A stretch of 64,000 nt of DNA from Fibrobacter sp. UWB4 (lineage in GTDB: Bacteria; Fibrobacterota; Fibrobacteria; Fibrobacterales; Fibrobacteraceae): positions 58,127-122,126 of the forward strand of contig NZ_MWQI01000010.1 of the NCBI RefSeq assembly GCF_002210345.1. The letters run 5' to 3'. A model generated the notes under the pieces. The model was not told the DNA's origin, made no database searches, and was given only the letters and a program-made list of their open reading frames with translations. The number at the start of each line of letters is the position of its first letter. The stretch's first letter is position 1. Below, piece after piece: positions 41,902-51,454 of this stretch. Made by a program: the position numbers and the translations under genes.

Positions 41902-43022
41902 TAGAATATCGCTTAAATGGCCCCGCCTCCCAGGAACGAATCCGCATTCGTCTTATGGCGGCGTTGCGTGAGAACCGCTTCCCGCAGTCGATTCTTATCG
42001 ACGGCCCTGTGGGCATTGGCAAAAAAGCGCTCGCGATGGAAATTGCTCAGGCGCTCCAGTGCACAAACCCGAGTGTTCGCCCGTGCGGTAATTGCTTCGG
42101 CTGCAAAATGGCAACCGATACCGGCGTGACCGACAACTGGGTCGTGCCGATGGAAGCGAAAGAGGCGAGCGCCCGCAATGCGGCCGACGTCTCTGCCGGG
42201 AGCTCTGCAAAGACCATCCAGGATTTTAAACAGGCCTACATCGAAGAAATCACGAAGAACCCGTACCGAGTGGATATTTTCAGTGCGGGCGCCGTGATTT
42301 CGGTGGAACTCATCCGTACGATGACAGCCTCCTTTGCAATGAAGGGCGACCGCGTGCGCGTGGTGATTATCGCCGAGGCCGACCGCATGAACGATTCTGC
42401 GGCAAACGCATTCCTCAAGACTCTCGAAGAAGTCCCGCCGAACACGTACTTCATTTTGACGACTTCGTCTCGCGAAAAGCTCTTGCAGACGATCCGTTCG
42501 CGCTGCCTTGCGCTCCACCTGCCACCCCTCACGGATGAAGAAGTCCGTCAGGAAGCCATTCGCGTGGGCGGCGAAGAATTTGACGAATCGACTTTGACCG
42601 ACGATGTGATTGGGCTTGCTGTGGGTTCCCCTGGCATGGCGCTTTACTACGCCGAACACGCCAAGAACTGGTGCCCTCTTGCGGTCGATTTTATCGAGAA
42701 GTCGCTTTCGCAGGACTACACGGACCTGTTCTTTAAGCTCGAAGATTCCGGACTTGAAGACCCGGCCATCGTGAACCGATTCTTGGAAGTGCTCTCGTTC
42801 TTGATTACGGACTTGTTGCGCCGTGAATCGGGCGCTCCGCTTCGCATCCCGGAAGCAACCGGCAGCGTGAATCTCGAACGCTACCCGCAAGTGGGGGCGT
42901 CTGCCCTCGAAGCTGCTCTTGTGAGTGTGCAAGAAACTATGTCGAGAATCGCCTCCAGGCGAATGGCGGCAGTGACCTGCCTCCAGAACCTCTCGCTAAA
43001 ACTTTTTGAAGGCTACAAGTAA
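41898..43022 (+). CDS. holB: DNA polymerase III delta-prime subunit
   Basis: 374 residues; part of the clamp loader. P-loop ILIDGPVGIGKKALAMEIA, a zinc module with spaced cysteines (CTNPSVRPCGNCFGC), then the Walker-B-like VVIIAEADRMNDSAANAFLK, TLEEVPPNTYFILTTSS and the sensor RSRCLALHL. The ATG at 41898 overlaps the envC stop (ATGA); an in-frame ATG at 41883 is an equal alternative. The stretch around residues 75-105 before FKQAYIEEI is longer than usual. Confidence 0.9.
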   Translation: MIEYRLNGPASQERIRIRLMAALRENRFPQSILIDGPVGIGKKALAMEIAQALQCTNPSVRPCGNCFGCKMATDTGVTDNWVVPMEAKEASARNAADVSAGSSAKTIQDFKQAYIEEITKNPYRVDIFSAGAVISVELIRTMTASFAMKGDRVRVVIIAEADRMNDSAANAFLKTLEEVPPNTYFILTTSSREKLLQTIRSRCLALHLPPLTDEEVRQEAIRVGGEEFDESTLTDDVIGLAVGSPGMALYYAEHAKNWCPLAVDFIEKSLSQDYTDLFFKLEDSGLEDPAIVNRFLEVLSFLITDLLRRESGAPLRIPEATGSVNLERYPQVGASALEAALVSVQETMSRIASRRMAAVTCLQNLSLKLFEGYK

Positions 43023-44734
43023 TGGAAGATCTTGTCGCCTCAACTTTGTCCTCTACGCTAAAGATTCCGCATGCGGTCGCGAGGTTCTTGGTCTCGCGCG
43101 GCATCAAGACTGTTTCTGATGCGTACCACATGCTGTGCTCTAACGAGAGCGACGTGCATGACCCCTTCCTCATGATGGGAATGGACAAGGCTGTGGAATG
43201 GATACTTGCGGTTCGCGAACGTGGCGAGCGCGTGTTCATTTTTGGCGACTACGACTTGGACGGCATGACGTCCGTGACGCTTTTGACCCGCTGCTTAAAG
43301 ACTGTGGGTATTGAATCTGAATGGCGACTTCCGAACCGCTTTGGCGATGGCTATGGCCTCTCGGTTTCTGCCGTCGATGAAATGTATGAGGCGGGTGCTC
43401 GCAACTTGATTACCGTGGACACAGGCATTACCGCGAACGTGGAAATTGCGCATGCCAAGGAACTCGGCATGGCGGTCATGGTCATGGACCATCATCAGCC
43501 GTCGGGCGATGGGCTCCCGGTAAGCGATGTGCTTCTGGATCCGCATCAGGAAGGCGACAATTACCCGAACCCGGAACTTTGCGGTGTCGGCGTTTCGTAC
43601 AAGTTTATTTGCGCCTTGTTCAGCCGCCTTGGCATTAAGGCCCCGGTTGAATATCTGGACTTGGTTGCACTCGGGACGCTTGCGGACTTGGTGCAGATGA
43701 CTCCTGAAAACCGCTATTTTACGCGTACCGGGCTCGAAAGCCTTAAGAGCAGCCGTTGGCCTGGCGTACAAGAAATGTACTCTTCCCTCATGAAGCCCCA
43801 TAGCTGTGTGGGCGGCATCGACGTGATGTACAAGCTTGCGCCGCTCCTCAACGCTCCTGGCCGCATGGAACGCCCGGACCCGGCATTGAAACTTCTTTTG
43901 TGCGAAAACAAAGGCGAAGCGGGCAAGCTTCTCGATGAGCTGAAAGACTGGAACGCTCGCCGTAAGCAGAAAGAAGCCGAAATCACCGAAATGGCGATGG
44001 AACAGGTAAAGGCCCTTTACGGCGACACCATCCCGACCGTGATCGTGGTTGCTGGCGAAAACTGGCATGTGGGCGTGATTGGCATTGTCGCGGCTAAGCT
44101 TGCCCAGGAATTCCACAGGCCTTCGGCTGTGCTGTCGATTATCAACGGCATGGCACATGCGAGCGCCCGTGCAGTTCCTGGATTCAACTGGCACAGGGCA
44201 CTTTTTGACAGCCGTGAACTTTTTGACCGCTGGGGCGGCCATGCGAATGCGGCGGGATTCTCGCTCGAAGCAGGCAAGATTGAAGAACTTCGCGGGCGCC
44301 TTTTGCAGTCTGCAAAAGACCAAGGCTATACCGGCGAGATCGTCAACACCGATGAATCGTACCCGTACGACATCAAGATCGCGCTCCGCGAACTGACCGT
44401 GGAAACGCGCGTACCGACAGGGCGTTACCCGATTCGTGAACGCTCAATTCTCGAGTACATCGACTTGCTCGAACCATTTGGCGGAAACTTCCCGTACCCC
44501 GCATTCCGTGCCGAAAACGTGACCGTGCATCGCGTACGTGAACTTCGTGGCGGGCACCTGCAAATGGAAATTTCGCAGGCGGGGAGTGCCGTTTTCCCGG
44601 CTATCGCCTTTGGACTTCGTAAGAGCAAGGCTTTGCTCGGGCGCTCCCGCCCGGTGACGGTCGTGTTTGAGCCGATTTGGAATTACTATAACAACACCAA
44701 GACGGTGCAGCTCTGCATCAAGTCCATCGAGTAG
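43022..44734 (+). CDS. recJ: Single-stranded-DNA exonuclease RecJ
   Basis: 570 residues; 5'-3' ssDNA exonuclease for recombination and mismatch repair. DHH-family motifs: FGDYDLDGMTSVTLL (motif I), ITVDTGITANVEIA, VMDHHQPSG (DHH), VALGTLADLVQM (motif IV), and DHHA1 motifs GENWHVGVIGIVAAKLAQEF and GGHANAAGFSLE. A C-terminal OB-like domain follows (FPYPAFRAENVTVHRVREL). The ATG overlaps the holB stop (TAATG). Confidence 0.96.
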   Translation: MEDLVASTLSSTLKIPHAVARFLVSRGIKTVSDAYHMLCSNESDVHDPFLMMGMDKAVEWILAVRERGERVFIFGDYDLDGMTSVTLLTRCLKTVGIESEWRLPNRFGDGYGLSVSAVDEMYEAGARNLITVDTGITANVEIAHAKELGMAVMVMDHHQPSGDGLPVSDVLLDPHQEGDNYPNPELCGVGVSYKFICALFSRLGIKAPVEYLDLVALGTLADLVQMTPENRYFTRTGLESLKSSRWPGVQEMYSSLMKPHSCVGGIDVMYKLAPLLNAPGRMERPDPALKLLLCENKGEAGKLLDELKDWNARRKQKEAEITEMAMEQVKALYGDTIPTVIVVAGENWHVGVIGIVAAKLAQEFHRPSAVLSIINGMAHASARAVPGFNWHRALFDSRELFDRWGGHANAAGFSLEAGKIEELRGRLLQSAKDQGYTGEIVNTDESYPYDIKIALRELTVETRVPTGRYPIRERSILEYIDLLEPFGGNFPYPAFRAENVTVHRVRELRGGHLQMEISQAGSAVFPAIAFGLRKSKALLGRSRPVTVVFEPIWNYYNNTKTVQLCIKSIE

Positions 44735-44738
44735 TGCT

Positions 44739-45254
44739 ATGCTGAAACGGAACGCTCCATTGCTTGCCTTTGCGCTTGTCTTTGTGGCTGTGCTGTATTT
44801 TGTCTACAGTATTCCGCAGTACGAACCTATCGTGGATGTCGAGGAAGAAGAGGAAGTTCCTGAAGAAGCGTTTACCGGCCGCGTGGAAATGCCCTCGATT
44901 GACGAAATCTACGTGATTGAAAATACCGCAGGTCGTGACCTGAACAAGCTTGCGATGTTTTTGGAAGGCCGCGCCGCTGGCTTGCATTACCTCTCCTCGG
45001 AGTATTTCAAGAAAATCCGTGTGACCCGCAAAGGGAACCGATTTATCAAGTCCGATGACGATGTTTTCCTTGGACTTCACCTCACGCTCGATAGCCTTGG
45101 GCGCTTCATGGATCCGAAGATTATGTTCTCGGATAGCGATGACGATGTGTTCAAGGTTAAGTTATTGAAGCACGTCGAATATTTTTGGCGCCTTCCGCCG
45201 AGCAAGCAGGGCAAACTCGAAATCTGGATCCCCATTCGCTTCCACGCAAATTAG
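44739..45254 (+). CDS. TonB/AgmX-like membrane-anchored protein
   Basis: 171 residues. One N-terminal membrane segment (APLLAFALVFVAVLYFVYSI) is followed by an acidic stretch (VDVEEEEEVPEEAF) and a C-terminal domain with the TonB/AgmX pattern: FLGLHLTLDSLGRFMDPKIM, LKHVEYFWRLPPSKQG, LEIWIPIRF. The ATG at 44739 is 4 bp after recJ; an upstream frame inside recJ is a shadow. Unlike the transducer at 14607 it lacks the Pro/Lys-rich spacer, so its reach across the periplasm would be short. No ExbB/ExbD genes are next to it. Confidence 0.65.
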   Translation: MLKRNAPLLAFALVFVAVLYFVYSIPQYEPIVDVEEEEEVPEEAFTGRVEMPSIDEIYVIENTAGRDLNKLAMFLEGRAAGLHYLSSEYFKKIRVTRKGNRFIKSDDDVFLGLHLTLDSLGRFMDPKIMFSDSDDDVFKVKLLKHVEYFWRLPPSKQGKLEIWIPIRFHAN

Positions 45255-45373
45255 TTCCTTCTTACGGAAGTATTATGAAAATATAACCCGTTTGGGCTAT
45301 GGTATTGTTTCTTTGTTTTTTTTAGCATTGTATTTTGTAAAAATTTATTCAACAAATACGGTGCTAAAAGACT

Positions 45374-48300
45374 ATGACCAATCATCTAATTCATTCATTA
45401 CGTTCGCTCCGTTTGGGGCTTGTTCTGGTTTTTACCCTGCTTATGGCAGCAACCTCGTTGGCGGAAGATGTGATCAACATCGAAGCTATGGGGCAAACCA
45501 TCAATAAAGAAACAACATGGGAGAACTGCTCTGTCAATATTATTGGCAACGGTACTGTTACGTTCAGTAGGCGAATCTATATTAGAGGTTCTGTTACATT
45601 GAACCTTGGCGCGCAAACAACACTTGATGCACAAAATGGCATTGGCGTTCATGATGGACACAGCCTTACAATAACAGGCGAGGGAAACCTTAATACGAGA
45701 TCTGGCAGCAGCAACGAAAATTCTCCACTTGGTGGAAGTAAAGGTAATGGCATTGCCAATGCAGGTTCGATTACAATATTAGGGGGTAATATAACAGCGA
45801 TTAACACTGGTTCACTAAGCTATTATTTCGGGGCGGCAATAGGTGGTGCGGAACTGGGCTCCGGTGGTAACATCACTATCCGTGGTGGTACGGTCAATGC
45901 TATATCTGATTCTGGAAGTAGAGGTTGCAAAGGAGCCGGTATTGGAGGTGGTTTTAATGGCAATGCTGGTACGATAACCATTACTGGTGGCGTTGTTAAA
46001 GCGACATCGGGAACATATGGCGCTGCGGCGATTGGCGGCGGTACCATTAACGAAAGTGGAAAGGGCAAAGGTGGATCGATTACCATCAGTGGAGGCCAAG
46101 TCACAGCAGTAAGTTTAAGGGGTAACGGAATAGGTCCAGGCCGTGATGGTTCAACAAGAGAGGGAACCGCAGGAACCATTTCATTGTCGTGGACTGAAAG
46201 TACAGATTTCATCAATGCAAATAGTTACAGGGGTGATATCAGCATTGAGGGAGATTCGCGTTTCTATTACGAAGGAAGTACAGACTTAGTCTTAGCGGAT
46301 GAACTTGCAAAAAGGCAAAATCAGAAAATTATTCCGGTTGAGCTGGACAACAACTCGATTGCGTTAGCGAACCTTCAAATGCAAGACTATAGCATTCTCC
46401 CGAATGGAGCGATAAAGTATCTCAATTATGACGTTTACGATTACAACGGTAACAAATTGATAAAAGGAACTCACTATACTGAGACCGTCGGGTATAGCGT
46501 GGATGCGACTGGAGCTATGGAAGAAGGCAAACTTAAGCTGACGATTAAGGGTAAGAGCCCCTATTTCGGTTCACAGTCATTCATAATGTGGGTTAACACG
46601 GCTGTACTGACGCAAGACGGCGACGAGAAATATGTAACTATACCCGAAAAACGTAAAATGACGCTGAAGATTACAGAATCGGAAATCAAAGACGGCTTGA
46701 CATCCTTCAAGGTCTATGAGGCTGGTGGCAAGAATCATGTTCTTGGCAAAGAATGGGATGGTGTCCTCGTTATCAACATTCCTGACAATTCGAACTATCT
46801 TATTCAATTGTCTGGTAAAGCCCTGGCTGCGGATAGGACGTCGAAAAACGATTTGATTGATTGTGAATTAATATATGAAGGGTATTTGACTGTTTATGAC
46901 AACGATGAGGCGAGCGGAACAATACTTTTAGAGAATTCGGAGCTAATTTATGATTACCTACCTAGCCCAGTGGCTATAATTCCCACCATTACTAGCACGG
47001 GAAAAAACTTAGCAATTCGTTATCGAGAGATGTATGGCTATTCAGATTTAGACCTTTCGGTGACACTTGTGCCAGCCGACCGCAAATACAACGTAAATCT
47101 ACCTGACAGATTTACCGGCGGTCAAGTAACGGCGAATTTGAGACAGGCAAAAGCAAACGACAACATAACTCTGACTGTTACGCCCGACGAAGGTTATATG
47201 CTCAACGAGCTAAGGGTTGTAAAAGCTGACGGTGAAACTGTCAACGTTACTGATTGTAACTGGTACACCGACTGGAGCGAAACTATCAGTAAGACCGTGA
47301 CATTTAAGATGCCTACCCAAAATGTAACCGTCGCTGCTGTATTCACCAACAAGCTGAATTCAGATGAAGGAGGTCTCTATGTCAATATGCCGCATTCTGG
47401 CACAAAGAATATGGTCATTCCCGACAATATTACTTCATTTAAACTCTACGACGACGGCGGCAAGGATGGTGATTTTCAACCATTGAGCGATGGCACCCTG
47501 GCAATAACGGCACCTTCGGGTAAAGTGATGCAATTTTCGGGAAAAAGCTTTATGGTGGATAATAGCTCTAGTGAGTCTTACTATGCAATCTATAATGACC
47601 CTCCTAAAAGTTACGGACAAAAATTAGCATATGGCAATCAGCAGAAAGAGGAGACTCTTTATCCTGTTGTTAGTGAAGGCAATACAGCTTATGTCCGCCT
47701 TAAGGCAGCCGATATTTCGAGAACAGATTTTTTTCATAAGTACGGTCTCGACCTGAACGTTAAAGTCTTTACTCCTGCTGTTTACAGTGTAAGCAGCGAC
47801 AAAAATATGGAGCACGGTAATGTAATGTTTGACAAAACTCAGGTCGTAACTAACGGAACTATCAACGTGACCGTAAGTTCTGACGAAGGCTATGTGTTGA
47901 AAGATATCGATGCTTTTGATGCGGACGGAAAAATTGTCATGACAAAACCTGACGCCGCTCAATGGGGCGATGTTGTCTATTACGCAGCCTCAACGGGATA
48001 CTCATTCAAGATGCGTTCGTCGGATGCAACGGTGACGCCAACATTTATGCCCAAGACGGACTTTTTTGTCAATATGCCTAAGACTGGCCAGCGAGATATT
48101 ATCATTCAGGATGACATGACTTCATTCCGAGTTTACGACAATAGTGGAAAGGATGGATATTACTTTACCAATGACGATGGCAAACTGTTATTGACGGCAC
48201 CCGAGGACTGTATGATGAAAGTATCGGGATATGTCAAACTCATGTACTCGTCTGCAGAAGAAGATTATCTTGATATCTACGACGGCAGCAGCACCAATGC

Positions 48301-51286
48301 AAAACGCCTCGGACGTTTCAGGGGCTACAAAAATTCTTCGACGACCTCTGTCACAGCCTCCAGTAGTACCAATCAAATGTTGCTCCACTTTATATCCAAT
48401 GGCTACGGCTATGTCAAAGATGGCGGTGGAGTCTATCTGACCGTGTCGGTGATAAAGCGTTTTACAAGCTCAGACATCACGGTCGCAGCCATTGAAGACC
48501 AAACATATACGGGTTCTCGAATTTGCCCTGCAATTAGCGTTACAGACGGAGAAAAAGTACTTGAACCCGGTGTAGATTTCACGACTCAATGCTCAAACAA
48601 CATATCTGTTGGAACGGCAAGCATGACTATCACCGGAAAAGGCCATTATACCGGTGGAATCAGCAAACAATTTAAAATCGCTAAAGCACCTTTGATGGTT
48701 ATCGCAAAGGATAAGTCGATTATCTATGGTGACAAACCAGCAAATGCAGGTGTTGAATACAGCGGCTTTGTGAGCGTCGATAACGAAAATAGCTTAAGTG
48801 GCTCGATTGTCTTTAGCTACGATTACGCTCAATACGATAAAGTCGGTGAATACGCCATTATGCCGAGCGGTTTGGAATCCAACAACTACGAAATTGAATT
48901 TGTCGCGGGCAAGTTGACTGTTGAACCGAAGGAAATCTCTATTGCCTGGGATGATAAAGAAACTTCGTTCACTTACAATGGAAAGGCTCAAGCTCCGAAT
49001 GCGACGGCTGGAGGTCTCTTGAACAATGACGAATGCAACATTATTATAGACTCCGCTATGAATGCCGGAAAGTACTCTGCCGAGGCAATAGATTTAACCA
49101 ATAAAAATTACAAGTTGCCAGAAAATCGAGATGGACCGGACTTTGAAATTACAAAGGCTCCGCTCACGGTTACGGCCAAGAATGCAACAATTGCCTACGG
49201 TGATGAACCGTCTAACGCAGGTGTCGAATACAGCGGCTTTGTGGGCGACGATAACGAAAATGACTTAAATGATTCGATTGTCTTTAACTACGATTATGTG
49301 CAATTCTATAAAGTTGGCAAATACGTCATTATTCCAGGCGGTTTGTCTTCTGACAACTACGACATCACTTTCGTCGAAGGCGAGTTGACTGTTGAACCGA
49401 AGGAGATTTCGATAGCTTGGAGTGACGCTTCGCTCACTTACAATGGCTCTGAACAGATTCCAATGGCTACGGCTAATGGTGTCGAGAATAGCGATGAATG
49501 CATTTTCACGATGACGGGTGCTGCTACGAAAGTCGGCAAGTACACTGCAAAAGTAACGGATTTGAGCAACGAGAATTACAAGTTGCCGGCAACGGGGCTT
49601 GAACAGGCTTTCGAAATTACAAAGGCTCCGCTTAAGATTACTGCATTGAACGATACGATTGTTTATGGCGACGAACCTGCTAGCGCAGGTATTGCTTATG
49701 ACGGATTTGTTGGAAAAGAAACCAGCAATGTCTTGACAGGCGAACTTGCTTTTGAAATCAATTACAAGCAATATGGCGATGCCGGTGAATATGCCATTAC
49801 GCCGAGCGGCCTGACGGCTGATAACTATGAAATTGAATTTGTGGCTGGCAAGTTGACGGTTGAACCGAAGGTCGTTTCCATTGCTTGGGATAAACAGACT
49901 TCGTTCACTTACAATAGCTTTGCTCAAGTTCCGGCTGCAACGGTAGAAGGCCTTTTGAACAATGACCAGTGCGATTTCACGGTGGCTGGGGCTGCTACGA
50001 ATGCCGGCAAGTACACCGCAAAGGTAACGGACTTGAGCAACAAAAATTACAAGTTGCCGGCAACGGGGCTTGAACAATCTTTTGAAATAGCCAAGATTCC
50101 GCTCACGGTTACGGCCAAGAACGCAACAATTGTCTATGGTGATGAGCCGTCTAATGCAAGTGTTGAATTCAGTGGCTTTGTCGGTGAAGATAATGAAAAG
50201 TCCTTGAATGGCTCGCTCATCTATAGTTACGATTATAAGCAGTATGGTGATGTCGGTGAATATACTATTACACCGAGCGGCCTGACGGCTGACAACTACG
50301 AAATCGAATTTGTGGCTGGCAAGTTGAGTGTTGAACCGAAGGCCGTTTCTATTGCTTGGGGCAAGTCTTCGTTTGCTTACAACGGTGCGGCTCAGGTTCC
50401 GACTGCAACGGCAGAAGGTCTCGTGAATAGCGACAAGTGCGACTTCACGGTGACAGGCGCTGCGGTAAATGCAGGCAAGTACAGTGCTGCGGTGACTGCT
50501 TTGAATAATGCAAACTACAAGCTGCCAGAATCCGGCCTTGAACAGCCTTTCGAAATTCTGAAGGCGGATCCGACGATTGTCAAGGCTCCGGCCGCTGTTG
50601 AAAATCTGGTGTATAATGGTAAGGCCCAAACGCTTGTGACGGCGGGCGAAGCCAAGAATGGAACGCTGGTCTACAAGATCGGTGATGCGGAAAAGTATTC
50701 CGAAACGTTGCCGGCTGCAACGGATGCGGGCGATTATACGGTGTACTTCATGGTGCTCGGCGACGAGAATTACAATGACCTTAAGGCAGAAACGCTTGCG
50801 GCTTCTATCGCTGCTCCGGCATCTTCTTCAAGTGCGCCGGCTTCTAGTTCCAGCAGTGTCAAGGCTTCCAGCTCCAGCGCAAAGCCTGCTTCTAGTTCCA
50901 GCAGTGTCAAGGCTTCCAGCTCCAGCGCAAAGCCTGCCTCTAGTTCCAGCAGTGTCAAGGCATCCAGCTCTAGCGCAAAGCCTGCCTCCAGCTCCAGCAG
51001 CGGCAAGGCTTCTAGTTCCAGCAGCGGCAAGAATTCCATCGCCGCTCCGGCAATTGCGAAGGCTTTGAAGGTCGTGTACTCCCAGAATCAGTTGTTCGTG
51101 ACGAACCCGGCTGCATCGGACATGGAAGTGCTTGTGTTCGATGTGCAGGGGAACCTCAAGACCCGATACCGTGCATACTCCGCTGGAGAACATCAGGTCT
51201 CGCTGCAACAGCTCTACCAGGGCGTTTATATCGTCCGTGTCGAAACTCGCGGCGCGGTAGAGACACTCCAGGTGCGCGTCAAGTAA
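45374..51286 (+). CDS. Giant mosaic surface protein (CUB-like, MBG and type IX-like domains)
   Basis: 1970 residues. The signal peptide ends LLMAATSLAE. Residues ~30-290 form a glycine-rich beta-helix (GGSITISGGQVTAV). Residues ~310-1100 contain two Bacteroidales-type repeats (TVTPDEGYMLNELRVVKADG) and two CUB-like domains (LDIYDGSSTNAKRLGRF). Residues ~1105-1735 contain four MBG-type repeats of ~157 residues, each starting AP-L-TVTAKNATIxYGDEP and ending in NYKLPxTGLEQxFEI. Then comes a YDG/MBG-like domain, a Ser/Ala/Lys linker with 48-bp DNA repeats, and a C-terminal domain (VFDVQGNLKTRYRAYSAGEH, GVYIVRVETRG) of type IX sorting type. The 5' half is AT-rich with different codon use from the 3' half. 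Probably an adhesin or carbohydrate-binding surface protein. Confidence 0.8.
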   Translation: MTNHLIHSLRSLRLGLVLVFTLLMAATSLAEDVINIEAMGQTINKETTWENCSVNIIGNGTVTFSRRIYIRGSVTLNLGAQTTLDAQNGIGVHDGHSLTITGEGNLNTRSGSSNENSPLGGSKGNGIANAGSITILGGNITAINTGSLSYYFGAAIGGAELGSGGNITIRGGTVNAISDSGSRGCKGAGIGGGFNGNAGTITITGGVVKATSGTYGAAAIGGGTINESGKGKGGSITISGGQVTAVSLRGNGIGPGRDGSTREGTAGTISLSWTESTDFINANSYRGDISIEGDSRFYYEGSTDLVLADELAKRQNQKIIPVELDNNSIALANLQMQDYSILPNGAIKYLNYDVYDYNGNKLIKGTHYTETVGYSVDATGAMEEGKLKLTIKGKSPYFGSQSFIMWVNTAVLTQDGDEKYVTIPEKRKMTLKITESEIKDGLTSFKVYEAGGKNHVLGKEWDGVLVINIPDNSNYLIQLSGKALAADRTSKNDLIDCELIYEGYLTVYDNDEASGTILLENSELIYDYLPSPVAIIPTITSTGKNLAIRYREMYGYSDLDLSVTLVPADRKYNVNLPDRFTGGQVTANLRQAKANDNITLTVTPDEGYMLNELRVVKADGETVNVTDCNWYTDWSETISKTVTFKMPTQNVTVAAVFTNKLNSDEGGLYVNMPHSGTKNMVIPDNITSFKLYDDGGKDGDFQPLSDGTLAITAPSGKVMQFSGKSFMVDNSSSESYYAIYNDPPKSYGQKLAYGNQQKEETLYPVVSEGNTAYVRLKAADISRTDFFHKYGLDLNVKVFTPAVYSVSSDKNMEHGNVMFDKTQVVTNGTINVTVSSDEGYVLKDIDAFDADGKIVMTKPDAAQWGDVVYYAASTGYSFKMRSSDATVTPTFMPKTDFFVNMPKTGQRDIIIQDDMTSFRVYDNSGKDGYYFTNDDGKLLLTAPEDCMMKVSGYVKLMYSSAEEDYLDIYDGSSTNAKRLGRFRGYKNSSTTSVTASSSTNQMLLHFISNGYGYVKDGGGVYLTVSVIKRFTSSDITVAAIEDQTYTGSRICPAISVTDGEKVLEPGVDFTTQCSNNISVGTASMTITGKGHYTGGISKQFKIAKAPLMVIAKDKSIIYGDKPANAGVEYSGFVSVDNENSLSGSIVFSYDYAQYDKVGEYAIMPSGLESNNYEIEFVAGKLTVEPKEISIAWDDKETSFTYNGKAQAPNATAGGLLNNDECNIIIDSAMNAGKYSAEAIDLTNKNYKLPENRDGPDFEITKAPLTVTAKNATIAYGDEPSNAGVEYSGFVGDDNENDLNDSIVFNYDYVQFYKVGKYVIIPGGLSSDNYDITFVEGELTVEPKEISIAWSDASLTYNGSEQIPMATANGVENSDECIFTMTGAATKVGKYTAKVTDLSNENYKLPATGLEQAFEITKAPLKITALNDTIVYGDEPASAGIAYDGFVGKETSNVLTGELAFEINYKQYGDAGEYAITPSGLTADNYEIEFVAGKLTVEPKVVSIAWDKQTSFTYNSFAQVPAATVEGLLNNDQCDFTVAGAATNAGKYTAKVTDLSNKNYKLPATGLEQSFEIAKIPLTVTAKNATIVYGDEPSNASVEFSGFVGEDNEKSLNGSLIYSYDYKQYGDVGEYTITPSGLTADNYEIEFVAGKLSVEPKAVSIAWGKSSFAYNGAAQVPTATAEGLVNSDKCDFTVTGAAVNAGKYSAAVTALNNANYKLPESGLEQPFEILKADPTIVKAPAAVENLVYNGKAQTLVTAGEAKNGTLVYKIGDAEKYSETLPAATDAGDYTVYFMVLGDENYNDLKAETLAASIAAPASSSSAPASSSSSVKASSSSAKPASSSSSVKASSSSAKPASSSSSVKASSSSAKPASSSSSGKASSSSSGKNSIAAPAIAKALKVVYSQNQLFVTNPAASDMEVLVFDVQGNLKTRYRAYSAGEHQVSLQQLYQGVYIVRVETRGAVETLQVRVK
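48686..50570 (+). repeat. Four ~470-bp MBG-domain repeats in the giant gene
   Basis: Copies begin at 48686, 49157, 49625 and 50096, with spacing 468-471 bp. Each encodes YGDEP-type starts, GKLTVEPKEISIAW in the middle and NYKLP at the end. Units differ at many positions, so this is an old duplication. Recombination between copies could change protein length. Confidence 0.8.
50840..51031 (+). repeat. 48-bp tandem repeats encoding serine linker
   Basis: Units start at 50840, 50888, 50936 and 50984 (period 48 bp, the last copy diverged). Each encodes ASSSSSVKASSSSAKP. The near identity at DNA level makes it prone to length variation. This is a coding linker, not a CRISPR array. Confidence 0.85.
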
Positions 51287-51308
51287 TTTGAGAAAGTTGT
51301 AAAAGCGT

Positions 51309-51337
51309 AAGGCGGGCGTTGCAAGTCCGCCTTTTTT
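51309..51337 (+). terminator. Terminator after giant surface gene
   Basis: AGGCGGG (51309-51315) pairs with TCCGCCT (51325-51331), followed by TTTTTG. A second inverted repeat (AGCCCA...TGGGCT) spans ~51358-51391 with TTTT after it. Confidence 0.75.
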
Positions 51338-51409
51338 GTTTTGCTATTAACGCTGTCAAGCCCAGCCCTGATCCGCGTATGGGGTGGGCTTTTCCGTTTC
51401 ATGCAAAAA

Positions 51410-51433
51410 ATGCCCGCTTATGGCGGGCATGAC
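51410..51433. repeat. Palindromic repeat (ATGCCCGC...GCGGGCAT)
   Basis: ATGCCCGC (51410-51417) and GCGGGCAT (51423-51430) form a perfect stem around TTATG, followed by GACA. Same family as the 25488 copy, with compensating changes in both arms. Confidence 0.7.
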
Positions 51434-51454
51434 AAAAGCTTTTTTGGCAAGCGT

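Noticed and set aside
50840..51031. Regularly spaced repeats that could suggest a CRISPR array
   Set aside because: The units are directly adjacent without spacers and are translated as a serine-rich linker. No cas genes are present.
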